A stretch of DNA of 49,384 nt from an uncultured beta proteobacterium (lineage in GTDB: Bacteria > Pseudomonadota > Gammaproteobacteria > Burkholderiales > SG8-41). The stretch lies in contig CAITMU010000035.1 of NCBI GenBank assembly GCA_903893565.1, forward strand, positions 1-49,384. Reading direction: 5' to 3'. The notes beneath the pieces were generated by a model. It was not told the DNA's origin. It worked only from the letters and a program-made list of their open reading frames with translations, and made no database searches. Below are positions 8,056-17,256 of the stretch, in pieces. Positions within the stretch are counted from its first letter, which is position 1; every line of letters starts with the position of its first letter. The position numbers were made by a program, and so were the translations under genes.

Positions 8056-9225
8056 ATGCTCAAAGGTATTTCAGATCACGATCTGCATGCAGACATCAGG
8101 GATGGCGTTCGTGCCCTGTGTGCTGAATTTGATAATTTGTATTTTCAGAAAATCGACGAACAAAGAGGCTATCCCGAGGCCTTTGTGGAGGCTTTGACGA
8201 AGGCCGGATGGTTGGCCGCATTAATTCCGGAGGAGTATGGGGGCTCGGGATTGTCGTTGACGGCAGCCTCTGTGATCATGGAGGAGATTAATCGCTCAGG
8301 CGGCAACGCCGGCGTCTGCCACGGTCAGATGTATAACATGGGCACCATTTTAAGACATGGATCGGACGCACAGAAGAAAAAATACTTGCCTAAAATTGCC
8401 TCCGGAGCGCTCCGACTGCAGTCGATGGGGGTGACAGAACCGACCACAGGCACTGATACGACGAAGTTAAAAACCATGGCGGTCAAAAAGGGCGATCGTT
8501 ATGTGGTGAATGGTCAAAAAGTGTGGATTTCGCGCATTCAGCACTCTGACTTAATGGTGCTTTTGGCGCGCACGACGGCAATAGATCAGGTCAAGCGTAA
8601 GTCAGAGGGCATGTCTATCTTTTTGGTCGACTTGCGTGAATCGATTGGACGGGGGTTGACCGTCACGCCGATTCGTAACATGGTCAATCACGAAACCAAT
8701 CAATTGTTTTTTGATAATTTAGAAATCCCGGTTGAAAACCTCATTGGTGAAGAGGGTAAGGGATTTAAATATATTTTGGATGGATTGAATGCCGAACGTA
8801 TCTTAATAGCGGCTGAGTGTATTGGGGATGGGTATTGGTTTATCGACCGGGCTCGTCAATACGCTAACGAGCGCGTCGTCTTTGATCGACCGATTGGGCA
8901 AAATCAAGGGATTCAATTTCCGATTGCCCGTGCCTATGTGAATATAGAGGCGGCCAATCTGATGCGCTACCGAGCCGCGGCTTTGTTTGATGAGAAAAAG
9001 GCCTGTGGATCGGAGGCCAATATGGCGAAAATGCTCTGCGCTGATGCCTCTTGGGAGGCGGCCAATGCTTGCTTACAAACGCACGGTGGATTTGGTTTTG
9101 CGGCCGAATACGATGTGGAGCGAAAGTTTCGTGAAACCCGCTTATATCAAGTGGCGCCCATCTCGACTAATTTAATTCTCTCTTATGTCGGGGAGCATGT
9201 GTTGGGCATGCCCCGCTCTTTTTGA
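8056..9225 (+). CDS. Acyl-CoA dehydrogenase family protein
   Basis: The start at ATG 8056 gives 389 residues, the usual family length; a TTG at 7921 would add an unrelated 45-residue extension. Family marks are FVEALTKAGWLAALIPEEYGG, the FAD-loop region RLQSMGVTEPTTGTDTTKL, the GLNAERILIAAE helix and THGGFGFAAEYDVERKFRE. The enzyme should oxidise an acyl-CoA to the enoyl-CoA with FAD, passing electrons to ETF. The usual C-terminal catalytic glutamate (YEG) is replaced by LYQVAP. A glutamate occurs in the helix-G sequence NAERI, where isovaleryl-CoA-type enzymes place their base. The CoA-transferase gene starts one base after its stop, so the two act on the same pathway. Confidence 0.9.
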   Translation: MLKGISDHDLHADIRDGVRALCAEFDNLYFQKIDEQRGYPEAFVEALTKAGWLAALIPEEYGGSGLSLTAASVIMEEINRSGGNAGVCHGQMYNMGTILRHGSDAQKKKYLPKIASGALRLQSMGVTEPTTGTDTTKLKTMAVKKGDRYVVNGQKVWISRIQHSDLMVLLARTTAIDQVKRKSEGMSIFLVDLRESIGRGLTVTPIRNMVNHETNQLFFDNLEIPVENLIGEEGKGFKYILDGLNAERILIAAECIGDGYWFIDRARQYANERVVFDRPIGQNQGIQFPIARAYVNIEAANLMRYRAAALFDEKKACGSEANMAKMLCADASWEAANACLQTHGGFGFAAEYDVERKFRETRLYQVAPISTNLILSYVGEHVLGMPRSF

Positions 9226-9226
9226 G

Positions 9227-10405
9227 ATGTTACCTTTAGAAGGGATCACGGTTGTATCGCTCGAGCAGGCGGTTGCGGCGCCATTCGCGTCAAGACAATT
9301 GGCCGATCTGGGCGCTCGGGTCATCAAGATTGAACGACCTACAGTGGGGGACTTCGCCCGCGATTATGATCAGACGGTGAACGGTCAGTCGGCTTATTTT
9401 TTGTGGTTAAACCGCTCTAAAGAAAGTTTAACGCTCGATGTGAAGCAACCGCAGGCGTTAGATATTTTAGATAAATTAATGGCCAAAGCCGATGTATTTA
9501 TTCAGAACTTAGCCCCAGGGGCTGCCAGTCGTTTGGGTTTATCGGCTCACACCTTGCGCGAAAAATATCCCAGACTCATTGTGTGTGATATTTCAGGCTA
9601 CGGGGATAGTGGGCCGTATGCGAAAAAAAAGGCCTACGATCTATTGATTCAAAGTGAAGCGGGTATTGTGTCTGTGACAGGCACTAAGGATCAGCCGAGT
9701 AAAGTGGGCGTATCGCTCTCCGACATCGGAACGGGCTTACATGCGTATTCTGCGATACTGGGTGCACTGTATCAGCGGGAAAAAACGGGTCTGGGCACGC
9801 GGCTTGAAGTCACGATGTTCGAGTCGATGGTCGAATGGATGAGTCACCCTTTGATGTATGCGCATTTTAGTGGGAAGGCGCCTCAACGCAGTGGCCCTGA
9901 CCATGCCACCATTGTGCCCTATGGTCGTTTTACCACGGGCGATGGTAAGGATGTGATGTTCGGGATTCAAAACGAGCGTGAATGGGCTTCTTTTTGTGAC
10001 ATCGTTTTAGGGCGCCCCGAATACGCGACTGACTCTCGTTACGACAACAATACCAAGCGCAATGCGGCACGCACTGAGCTCGTGGCTTTGATTCATGAGG
10101 TGTTCTCGCATTGGAACGCTGAGCAAGTGGTGGCCAAGCTCGATCAAGCGGGCATTGCCAATGCGCGCATGAATAGTCCAGATGAAGTGTGGGACCATGC
10201 GCAGCTCAAAGCGCGGGACCGTTGGCGAAAAGTAGACACCCCTAAGGGCCCGATTGACGCTTTGTTGCCCCCGGTGACTTGTAGTGATTTTGAGGCCCGC
10301 ATGGATGGGGTGCCTGGTATCGGAGATCATTCTGAATCGATTTTGCAAGAGCTTGGCTACACTCAGGCGCAAGTGAGCGAGCTTAAAGCCCAATCAGTGA
10401 TTTGA
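9227..10405 (+). CDS. Family III (CaiB/BaiF) CoA-transferase
   Basis: ATG 9227 gives 392 residues, normal for family III CoA-transferases. The N-terminus LEGITVVSLEQAVAAPFASR, followed by LADLGARVIKIERP and YFLWLNRSKESLTLDVK, is diagnostic. The catalytic aspartate that forms the acyl-anhydride intermediate should be the D in KKAYDLLIQSEAG. The enzyme moves CoA from a donor such as succinyl-CoA or acetyl-CoA to a carboxylic acid. Lying one base after the acyl-CoA dehydrogenase stop, it probably makes that enzyme's substrate. The particular acid is not predictable from the sequence. Confidence 0.93.
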   Translation: MLPLEGITVVSLEQAVAAPFASRQLADLGARVIKIERPTVGDFARDYDQTVNGQSAYFLWLNRSKESLTLDVKQPQALDILDKLMAKADVFIQNLAPGAASRLGLSAHTLREKYPRLIVCDISGYGDSGPYAKKKAYDLLIQSEAGIVSVTGTKDQPSKVGVSLSDIGTGLHAYSAILGALYQREKTGLGTRLEVTMFESMVEWMSHPLMYAHFSGKAPQRSGPDHATIVPYGRFTTGDGKDVMFGIQNEREWASFCDIVLGRPEYATDSRYDNNTKRNAARTELVALIHEVFSHWNAEQVVAKLDQAGIANARMNSPDEVWDHAQLKARDRWRKVDTPKGPIDALLPPVTCSDFEARMDGVPGIGDHSESILQELGYTQAQVSELKAQSVI

Positions 10406-10440
10406 TTAAGGCGAGCCTCATTATCAAAGGAGTCTACGGT

Positions 10441-12774
10441 ATGGCCTCCCCCCTCAGTTCAAAGTCCAGTCCATTCCAACTGGAAGAGGCGACTATCGAA
10501 TCGCTACACGCCGCTATTCGATCCGGCGAGACGAGTGTGTTGAGTGTTGTAAAGGCTTATCTCGCGAGGGTACGGGCTTATAACGGTGTGTCTTCAGAGT
10601 TGGTGACTAAAGACGGGGCGCCGGCATCGGTGCGCGAGGGGGTGGTGCGGGGACAAGAGGCGTTACGGTTTCCAACCCACACCCGTAAGGCCTCTACGTT
10701 ATTACCGGATCTTGATCGTTATCAGGGGCCCCCGCTTGAGTGGGGGCGTATGCAGGCCACCGCCTCTGACCCTCTGGTTGAACAACAGTTTGGCATGATC
10801 GCGGGTATTCCCAATGCGGGCCAAGTTAACGCTTTGGCGACTTTGAATATTAGGGGCGAGCGTTCCGTTACCTGTAAGGGGGCCTTTGATCGCCACCCTG
10901 CTTTGGGACCTTTGCCCGTTGGTGCCCCGCCCGTGTGTGATCAGTTTCGTCATTTACCAGATGCCCTAGAGCGTGCTGTAGAACTCGATGCGTTGTATGG
11001 CCGCCACCCTGACTTAGAAAAATTGCCCATGTATGGTGTGGTGTTTTCTTTTAAGGACCCCTTCGATACCAAAGACATGCGATCCACCGGAGGCGGGGAC
11101 GCGCGCTATGACATCGATTTCCCGGCCCGAGACCATCAATTGGTTGAGCAGTTGCGGGCTAAAGGGGCGATCATTTTTGCCAAAGCGGTGAATACCGAAT
11201 ACAACGGGCGAGCCGGTGATCCTGGGGGACGACATCGACCTGAAGCGGTGTTGCCTTCCACATTAGGGTATCAACGTAGCACGTGGGGGGGGAACCCCTC
11301 CAACCCCTATGACACGACTAGGGCTGCGTCTCTTGGCTCTAGTTCTGGGTCAGCCCTTTCGGTGAGCACCAACATGGTGATGGCAAGCTTGGGGGAGGAA
11401 ACACGGGCCTCTTGTCGTGGACCATCCAACCATAATGCCGTGGCACTGATCTTGCCGCATAAAGCAATGTTGGGTTTTGATGGCGGCGCTATTGGAGCGG
11501 ATATCTATTGCGATCGCGCTGGTATTCATTGTCGTAGGCTTACCGATTGCGCTAAAGTGCTCGACGCTTTAAAGCATCCGGAGCTCGGTTACTATGATCC
11601 GCGGGACGTGTATACGACGGTGCCGCGCTCTTCGGTGCTGATTACGGGTTATACGCCGCATGTGCAATCGCGGGGTGAGGCCGGTGAGTTAAGTCAGATC
11701 CGGCTCGGCGTGATTCGGGAGTCAATGGCCTATCCGTCCGGTTCAAAGGCCGAAGAGCCGATCGTCACGGCGGCGCAGGCTGAAATTAAAAACGTATTGG
11801 CTCTACAATTAGGCGCAACCTTGGTCGAATCCTCCGATCCGAATTGGACGCCGGATCCGCAGTGTGAGCCGATGCGGGTGGATTTTCGTGCGGCGCTCGC
11901 ACGATTGGTTCCGGTTTTTATGCCTGAAATTTTATTTCGTTTGGATGCGAACGATCAACCCGTATTCCTTGAGTTTGCGCAGTCGATCGTGCCCACTGAA
12001 TTTGCTCCGGGAAAAGTGTTTGGTTCAGGCAAGATGAGCCCCATTGATTATTTGATTGAGTTGGCTGATGGCCGCATCAAGCCGCCGATCAATTTAGATA
12101 TTGCGACCATTCAAGATCAGAAATTGGCCAATACCTTTCGTTTTCACTTGCCGCAGTATTTGAAACGACGTGCAGCTGATTGGCACGAAAAAGGCTTTGT
12201 CGAAACGTTAACTGATTTTTCGCAATTAAATGAGCGCTCTGCCTTTTGGGGCGATGACCAGCGTTCAGCGTTTAAAAACTGGCAAGAGACCGTGGATCCG
12301 CGAAACCCTTTGTTAGGACGCCAAGGGGTGAATGAACGCATTATGCTCAGAGAATTATTACGTCGAGTCGATATGATGGTGATCCAAGAAAATAGGCTCG
12401 ACGCTTTGGTGAGATTACATACCGTGTATCCGCCGGGTTTAATCGGTGGTGCGCATCACCCCGGCTACCCAGGCAATACCCGACCGGAAACCTATTATGG
12501 ACCGAATGCAGGCTTGACCGAGGTGCTGGTGCCAGCCGGATACGTACGGGTGGCTTATGATCCGCAGTTTAGACTCAGTCCGGACCGAACCCGATATCTC
12601 ATGCAAGCCTCTGATATCCCCACTGAGATACCGGCACCGGGGCTGCCTTTTTCTCTGGTCTTTCGGGCTGAACCGGGACGGGAAGATGTTATTTTAAAAA
12701 TCGCCTCGAGCTACGAGGCCGCCTCTGATCGGCGGATTCCCCCGCCGGCTTTTGGGCCTTTGCTGACAAATTAA
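10441..12774 (+). CDS. Large amidase-signature-family protein
   Basis: ATG 10441 follows an AAAGGAG ribosome-binding site at good spacing and gives 777 residues. The amidase-signature core is present but spread out. The catalytic lysine is in VVFSFKDPFDTKD, the Ser-rich loop is GSSSGSALSVSTNM, and the nucleophile region is GEETRASCRGPSNHN. A typical amidase is 450-550 residues. Here about 150 residues are inserted before the lysine, and a long C-terminal part includes PAGYVRVAYDP. The enzyme would hydrolyse an amide, or possibly an ester, in the cytoplasm. In this cluster it may release a carboxylic acid for the CoA-transferase, or act on an intermediate. The substrate is unknown and the size is unusual. 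Confidence 0.82.
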   Translation: MASPLSSKSSPFQLEEATIESLHAAIRSGETSVLSVVKAYLARVRAYNGVSSELVTKDGAPASVREGVVRGQEALRFPTHTRKASTLLPDLDRYQGPPLEWGRMQATASDPLVEQQFGMIAGIPNAGQVNALATLNIRGERSVTCKGAFDRHPALGPLPVGAPPVCDQFRHLPDALERAVELDALYGRHPDLEKLPMYGVVFSFKDPFDTKDMRSTGGGDARYDIDFPARDHQLVEQLRAKGAIIFAKAVNTEYNGRAGDPGGRHRPEAVLPSTLGYQRSTWGGNPSNPYDTTRAASLGSSSGSALSVSTNMVMASLGEETRASCRGPSNHNAVALILPHKAMLGFDGGAIGADIYCDRAGIHCRRLTDCAKVLDALKHPELGYYDPRDVYTTVPRSSVLITGYTPHVQSRGEAGELSQIRLGVIRESMAYPSGSKAEEPIVTAAQAEIKNVLALQLGATLVESSDPNWTPDPQCEPMRVDFRAALARLVPVFMPEILFRLDANDQPVFLEFAQSIVPTEFAPGKVFGSGKMSPIDYLIELADGRIKPPINLDIATIQDQKLANTFRFHLPQYLKRRAADWHEKGFVETLTDFSQLNERSAFWGDDQRSAFKNWQETVDPRNPLLGRQGVNERIMLRELLRRVDMMVIQENRLDALVRLHTVYPPGLIGGAHHPGYPGNTRPETYYGPNAGLTEVLVPAGYVRVAYDPQFRLSPDRTRYLMQASDIPTEIPAPGLPFSLVFRAEPGREDVILKIASSYEAASDRRIPPPAFGPLLTN

Positions 12775-12794
12775 AAAAAGGGTGGGGTCAAACC

Positions 12795-14153
12795 GTGGAT
12801 CGAACAACCGACAGTATTGTTAGCTTTATCTTAGATTTATCAGAAAAAAAGATTTCTTCACATACGATGCATCAAACGAAAATGCGTTTGATGGATGCAC
12901 TAGCCTGTGCTTTAGGCGGTCTTAATAGTCCTCCAGCCTTGATTGCTTGTCGTTTAGCGCAACAAATTCAATCGAAGGCACCTGCCCAGGTGTGGGGCAG
13001 TGGTCAGGCGAGCTCCATGGAAATGGCCGCTTTTGCTAACGCGGTGATGGTGCGTTACCTCGACTATAACGATACCTATATCTCCAAAGGTTCAGGCCAC
13101 CCGAGTGACATGATCGCAGGCTTAATCGCGGTGGCGCAGGCCGAGCGTTGTAGTGGATCGGCTTTGCTAGTGGCCACCGTTGTAGCCTATGAAGTGTTTA
13201 CCGCCTTAGCCGATGTGATTGGGATTCGTGATTTAGGTTGGGATCAGGGGTTTTTTGTGGTGCTCGGTGCAACCGCCGGGGTTTCTAAATTGATGAATTT
13301 GAATCGTGAACAAACGGCCGATGCATTAGCCATCGCGGTCAGCGCAAACCTACCGACTCGTCAGACCCGAAGCGGGCAGTTGTCGATGTGGAAGGGGGTC
13401 GCAACCGCTTGGAGTGTTAGAGCGGCTATTAGCGCTTGTTTATTGGCCAAAGAAGGCATGAGTGGCCCCACGGCGGCATTTGAGGGAAGACACGGGGTGT
13501 TTGATCAAATCACCGGTCCCTTTGAACTTCAATTAGGTGCCAAAGCCGATTTTGGTATTGATCGCACGGCCATCAAGTTTTTCCCTTCTGAATATCATTC
13601 TCAAGCCCCTTTGGCGATGGCTTTGGAGTTAAGAAAAGAAGTGCCTTGGTCGCACATTGCTGAGATTCAAGTCCAAACGTATTACACCGCGTATAGCGAG
13701 ATTGGGAGTGAATTGGAAAAGTGGCATCCTACAACGCGTGAGACGGCGGATCACAGCTTGCCGTATCTTTTATCGCTGGCTTTGGTGGATGCACGTATTG
13801 ATCAGGACAGTTTTACTATGGAAAAAATGAAGGATCCCGTATTAGTGGACCTGATGTCTCGCATTAAAATTTCGGAGAACAAGGATTTTACTGCCGCGTA
13901 TCCTCATCAGTTGATTACACAGATAGATATTGTGGATAAAAGGGGTGCGCGTTTTACAAAGACCGCGCATTATCCAAAGGGTCATGAAAAAAACCCGATG
14001 ACCGATGAGCAAATCGAATGGAAGTTTGCGATGCTGGCTGATGCGCTCATGCCAACCCAACAAAAAGCGGCTTTGTTGACCGAAATCAAAGCCCTTGATG
14101 ATCGGAAGTCTATTGATGATTTAATGCGCCGGATGGTTTTTGAAAGTCGATGA
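12795..14153 (+). CDS. MmgE/PrpD family protein (2-methylcitrate dehydratase / cis-aconitate decarboxylase fold)
   Basis: The GTG start at 12795 follows a GGGTGGGG stretch and gives 452 residues, the normal size of the family. The all-helical N-domain carries RLMDALACALGG and the signature MVRYLDYNDTYISKGSGHPSDM with its catalytic His/Asp region. ATAWSVRAAISACLLAKEGM and IKFFPSEYHSQAPLAMALEL follow. Relatives are 2-methylcitrate dehydratase, cis-aconitate decarboxylase and iminodisuccinate epimerase, so the protein probably handles a di- or tricarboxylic acid by elimination, decarboxylation or epimerisation. No other methylcitrate-cycle gene is beside it. The association with CoA-transferase, acyl-CoA dehydrogenase and a racemase-like gene instead suggests a dedicated catabolic route. 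Confidence 0.9.
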   Translation: MDRTTDSIVSFILDLSEKKISSHTMHQTKMRLMDALACALGGLNSPPALIACRLAQQIQSKAPAQVWGSGQASSMEMAAFANAVMVRYLDYNDTYISKGSGHPSDMIAGLIAVAQAERCSGSALLVATVVAYEVFTALADVIGIRDLGWDQGFFVVLGATAGVSKLMNLNREQTADALAIAVSANLPTRQTRSGQLSMWKGVATAWSVRAAISACLLAKEGMSGPTAAFEGRHGVFDQITGPFELQLGAKADFGIDRTAIKFFPSEYHSQAPLAMALELRKEVPWSHIAEIQVQTYYTAYSEIGSELEKWHPTTRETADHSLPYLLSLALVDARIDQDSFTMEKMKDPVLVDLMSRIKISENKDFTAAYPHQLITQIDIVDKRGARFTKTAHYPKGHEKNPMTDEQIEWKFAMLADALMPTQQKAALLTEIKALDDRKSIDDLMRRMVFESR

Positions 14154-14263
14154 AAGAAAGTCTATGGTTTAATTTTATGATGGCCCCTGCGAATGATTAA
14201 AAAAAGCCCTCATCGTTACGCTTGCCAGGAAGAACCTATTTATTTTATGTTAAAGTCATTTCT

Positions 14264-14989
14264 ATGACTGATTTACATTCTCAAACTCGTTTGGGCGTTA
14301 TTTTACCCAGTGTGAATACCGTGGTGGAGCCTTGGTTTTCCCAAGTCTTGCCTGCCGGCATCACATTACATGCCTCGCGCATGTTTTTAGACAATGCACT
14401 GAGCTCTGAGGCTTTGGAGCGGATGGATCGAGAGGAAGGGATGTTGGGGATGAAGCAGATTTTAAGTTGCCGTCCTTCTAGTGTGGCTTATTGCTGTACG
14501 GCTTCCAGTATTGTTCAGGGTTTGGAATACGACGGTCATTTGAATGCGTGTTTAAATCAAGCAGCCGGTGTGCCTGCTTTTACCGCGACGGCAGCCATTA
14601 TTGAAGCCTTGCAATTAATGGGGATTCGGCGTCTTAGTGTTTGCTCCCCTTATAGTCAAACGATTGATGAAGCGGAACACCATTTTTTTAAAGCAGCAGG
14701 TTTTGATATCTTGGGCGGGGCTTATCTTGGGATTCAAGATGCTTTTGATTTAGCCAAACCCACCGCTTCAGAGATTGTAGCGTTAGCCAGAAAATCTTGG
14801 ACGCCTAAGTCTGAGGCTTGTTTGATTACGTGCTTAAATCTGAATTCCCACGAGGTGATTCAGACTTTAGAGCAGGAATTTTCTTGCCCTGTTCTTACTT
14901 CTACCCAAGTTACACTTTGGAAGCTATTACGCAGTGCTGGACGCCAAGAGTGCATCGAGGGCTTTGGCGCATTACTTTCGCAATATTAA
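14264..14989 (+). CDS. Asp/Glu racemase superfamily protein (maleate isomerase / arylmalonate decarboxylase-like)
   Basis: ATG 14264 gives 241 residues; the frame upstream begins only with TTG and lacks family similarity. RLGVILPSVNTVVEPWFSQVLP matches maleate cis-trans isomerases and arylmalonate decarboxylases. The two catalytic cysteine regions of the superfamily are visible as SVAYCCTASSIVQG and ACLITCLNLNS. Such enzymes isomerise, racemise or decarboxylate a dicarboxylic acid through a cysteine-stabilised enediolate. Its position at the end of the catabolic run suggests it acts on the same substrate family as the MmgE/PrpD protein. Confidence 0.85.
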   Translation: MTDLHSQTRLGVILPSVNTVVEPWFSQVLPAGITLHASRMFLDNALSSEALERMDREEGMLGMKQILSCRPSSVAYCCTASSIVQGLEYDGHLNACLNQAAGVPAFTATAAIIEALQLMGIRRLSVCSPYSQTIDEAEHHFFKAAGFDILGGAYLGIQDAFDLAKPTASEIVALARKSWTPKSEACLITCLNLNSHEVIQTLEQEFSCPVLTSTQVTLWKLLRSAGRQECIEGFGALLSQY

Positions 14990-15026
14990 GCGGGCTTAGA
15001 CGCCCCAATAGTTTTTACACTTTTTA

Positions 15027-15290
15027 ATGAACAGGCCTTCTATGGATAATGAATTTGAAATCCCACCCTCACCCTACTGGATGTTGCAATTTATTGTTAA
15101 ACAAGGTGACTGGATTGCGATTGCGTGTGGATTGCTCCCTCTCGTTGCCAGTGTGGCATTAGTAGCTCTTTATGGGTTGCCAAGCTTGGTGTTGGTGGCT
15201 GGTGTCGTGGGCTCTTTATTTTTATTTCTTCTCATGCGTAGTTTTGTGGAGTTAGTACGGGTGATTGTCGACATGTTGCTGCCCAAGTAA
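15027..15290 (+). CDS. Small two-helix membrane protein, unknown
   Basis: The 87-residue protein has a short polar N-terminus and two hydrophobic segments: WIAIACGLLPLVASVALVAL, then LVLVAGVVGSLFLFLLM. It ends with a basic-acidic amphipathic tail, RSFVELVRVIVDMLLPK. An internal ATG five codons in (15042) has an AGG better placed upstream and may be the true start. It begins 37 bases after the racemase-like gene, so it may share its transcript. I recognise no family and assign no function. Confidence 0.6.
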   Translation: MNRPSMDNEFEIPPSPYWMLQFIVKQGDWIAIACGLLPLVASVALVALYGLPSLVLVAGVVGSLFLFLLMRSFVELVRVIVDMLLPK

Positions 15291-15319
15291 ATGAGAGTTT
15301 AGGAGGGGGGTGTTCTTCT

Positions 15320-15718
15320 TTGCACCGGAGTCAGTGTTTTGATGTAGGGCACAGTCCGTGCCACAGAAACTGGCTTAAAGTCGCCTTAAAAACCCGTGCG
15401 ATTAATTCCGCCTTTTCCTCCGGGGGATGCATCGATGAGGCCGCTCGTATGATGACCCCGAAGCTTGCCGCAGATAGTGGGCAGGTGTGGGTCATTGATA
15501 ATTAAGGCCGGGCTGGAGGCAATATTTTGGGGGTACTCACCACGCTCTTAACCGACGAAGCGCAATCGGTGTTTGGTAGTTTTTCCTCTTAATTTGAGAA
15601 TATTGCGTCTCAAATGACCGCTACTGCAGCAGAAACGTTAGCGCAGATTACACGGGAAGAATCAAAACCGTGGAGCGAACTTACTCGGAGGCCTTCGCCT
15701 TATATTCGTGAGAATTAA
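15320..15718 (+). pseudogene. Decayed open frame with two in-frame stops, unidentified
   Basis: One plus-strand frame continues across TAA codons near 15502 and 15590 and keeps a coding look: IDEAARMMTPKLAADSGQVWVI, then GGNILGVLTTLLTDEAQSVFGSF, then MTATAAETLAQITREESKPW. The segments read as parts of one former helical protein. No family is recognised. It separates the catabolic run from the phosphate block. Confidence 0.45.
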
Positions 15719-15962
15719 TCCCTCACCGGATAGCTCATCTTGTGAGAGGGATCATGACCTTAATCAAGTCTGCAATCGATCCGGCTAATAAAATGAAAGA
15801 TAACGGGGGCTTAGGATTTGCCTGTCCTCTTTTTTAGATTTTTGTTGTCTATCGAATTTATTGTGGTGTTCTGATAACCCAATTGTGAAACGCCAGAATT
15901 GTGACGAAATTTTTAAAAAATTCAATAAAAACAATAATTTAAGATATTGAGTCAGTCAATCC

Positions 15963-15996
15963 TTGTCATCAATTTGTCATAAATCGGTCATATACT
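15963..15996 (+). promoter_or_regulatory. PhoB box and -10 of the pst operon
   Basis: Three direct repeats, TGTCAT (15964), TGTCAT (15975) and GGTCAT (15986), lie exactly 11 bp apart, the hallmark of PhoB binding sites. A -10 sequence TATACT (15991-15996) begins 10 bp after the second repeat, matching the E. coli pstS layout in which the Pho box replaces the -35. This predicts activation of pstSCAB, and probably phoU-phoB-phoR, at low phosphate. Confidence 0.9.
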
Positions 15997-16062
15997 CGAG
16001 TCAGTTAAGAAGCAGTCCCTATATGATGGTGTTTAAAAGTAAAGGTAAAGGAGATGGACTCA

Positions 16063-17106
16063 ATGTTAAAAAAAGTATCCTGTATATTGGCAACGGTTTT
16101 GGCCAGTGCCGCGGTAACAAGTGCATTAGCACAAGAGATCACCGGGGCAGGTGCAACTTTCCCCGCCCCAGTGTATTCCAAGTGGGCTGAAGCCTATCAA
16201 AAGGCAACCAGCGTTAAAATGAACTATCAATCCATTGGCTCTAGCGGCGGTATCAAGCAAATTATTGCTAAGACCGTTGATTTTGGTGCGACCGATGCGC
16301 CATTGAGTGCCGAACAATTGGAAAAAGACGGTCTGATGCAGTTTCCTGCCGTCATTGGCGGTGTGGTTCCTGTGGCTAACATCGAGGGGATTAAAGCGGG
16401 TGAAATGGTTCTTTCTGGTGAAGTGCTGGGTGACATTTACCTGGGAAAAATCACCAACTGGAACGATGAAGCTATTAAGAAATTGAATCCCACGGCTAAG
16501 CTCCCGGATCAAAATATAGCAGTCGTGCGTCGTGCAGATGGTTCTGGCACGAGTTTCATTTTTACTAACTATTTATCCAAAGTGAATGCGGAGTGGAAAT
16601 CTAAAGTCGGTGAAGGTCAAACGGTTCAGTGGCCCACCGGCATGGGTGGTAAGGGGAATGAAGGGGTAGCCGCTTTTGTTCAACGTTTGCCGGGTTCGAT
16701 TGGGTATGTGGAATATGCCTACGCCAAGCAAAATAAACTGACTCACCTCAAGCTAAAAAATCGCGATGGTAAAGTGGTGGAGCCAGATGATGAAACTTTT
16801 AAAGCGGCTGCAGCCGGTGCTGATTGGCATAAAGCAGCGTTTGGTGCTATTTTGACCGAACAAGCGGGTGCCAAGAGCTGGCCTATCACCGGTGCTACAT
16901 TTATCCTATTGCACAAATCACAACCTAAACCCGACCACGCTTTACAGGTGATGAAGTTCTTTGATTGGTCCTACACTCATGGCGCTAAAATGGCCGTTGA
17001 ATTGGAATACGTACCGTTGCCAGCGGCGTTGATCAAAGATATTAAAACCGTATGGGCTGAGCAGGTCAAGGATGGTTCTGGTAAAGCGGTTTGGACTGGT
17101 AAATAA
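16063..17106 (+). CDS. pstS: Phosphate ABC transporter substrate-binding protein
   Basis: ATG 16063 is chosen because AAAGGAG at 16047-16053 is 9 bases upstream; the ATG at 16054 touches that site. The 347-residue product has a signal peptide ending near TSALAQ. It then shows [20 protein letters not shown], the phosphate-loop [21 protein letters not shown] and [17 protein letters not shown], all standard PstS phosphate contacts. It binds inorganic phosphate in the periplasm and delivers it to PstCA. It is preceded by the Pho box and followed by a large hairpin that may favour its expression over the downstream membrane genes. Confidence 0.97.
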   Translation: MLKKVSCILATVLASAAVTSALAQEITGAGATFPAPVYSKWAEAYQKATSVKMNYQSIGSSGGIKQIIAKTVDFGATDAPLSAEQLEKDGLMQFPAVIGGVVPVANIEGIKAGEMVLSGEVLGDIYLGKITNWNDEAIKKLNPTAKLPDQNIAVVRRADGSGTSFIFTNYLSKVNAEWKSKVGEGQTVQWPTGMGGKGNEGVAAFVQRLPGSIGYVEYAYAKQNKLTHLKLKNRDGKVVEPDDETFKAAAAGADWHKAAFGAILTEQAGAKSWPITGATFILLHKSQPKPDHALQVMKFFDWSYTHGAKMAVELEYVPLPAALIKDIKTVWAEQVKDGSGKAVWTGK

Positions 17107-17146
17107 GTTCTAAGTAAATAATAGATATTTTTTAGTTATAAAGATA

Positions 17147-17185
17147 ATTTCAGGGCGGGTTGTCAAGCTCAACCAGTCCTGAAAT
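17147..17185 (+). terminator. pstS-pstC intergenic hairpin (attenuating or stabilising)
   Basis: ATTTCAGG (17147-17154) pairs with CCTGAAAT (17178-17185), and inside it GGTTG pairs with CAACC. Only a short TTCTT follows, so full termination is doubtful. It more likely protects the 3' end of the pstS message or causes partial termination, giving more PstS than PstCAB. Confidence 0.6.
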
Positions 17186-17256
17186 TTCTTGGTTCTGTTA
17201 GTGAGCTTCATCAATTAAAAACGAATGCTTAAAGGTTTTTTGAGATTCCTATAACC

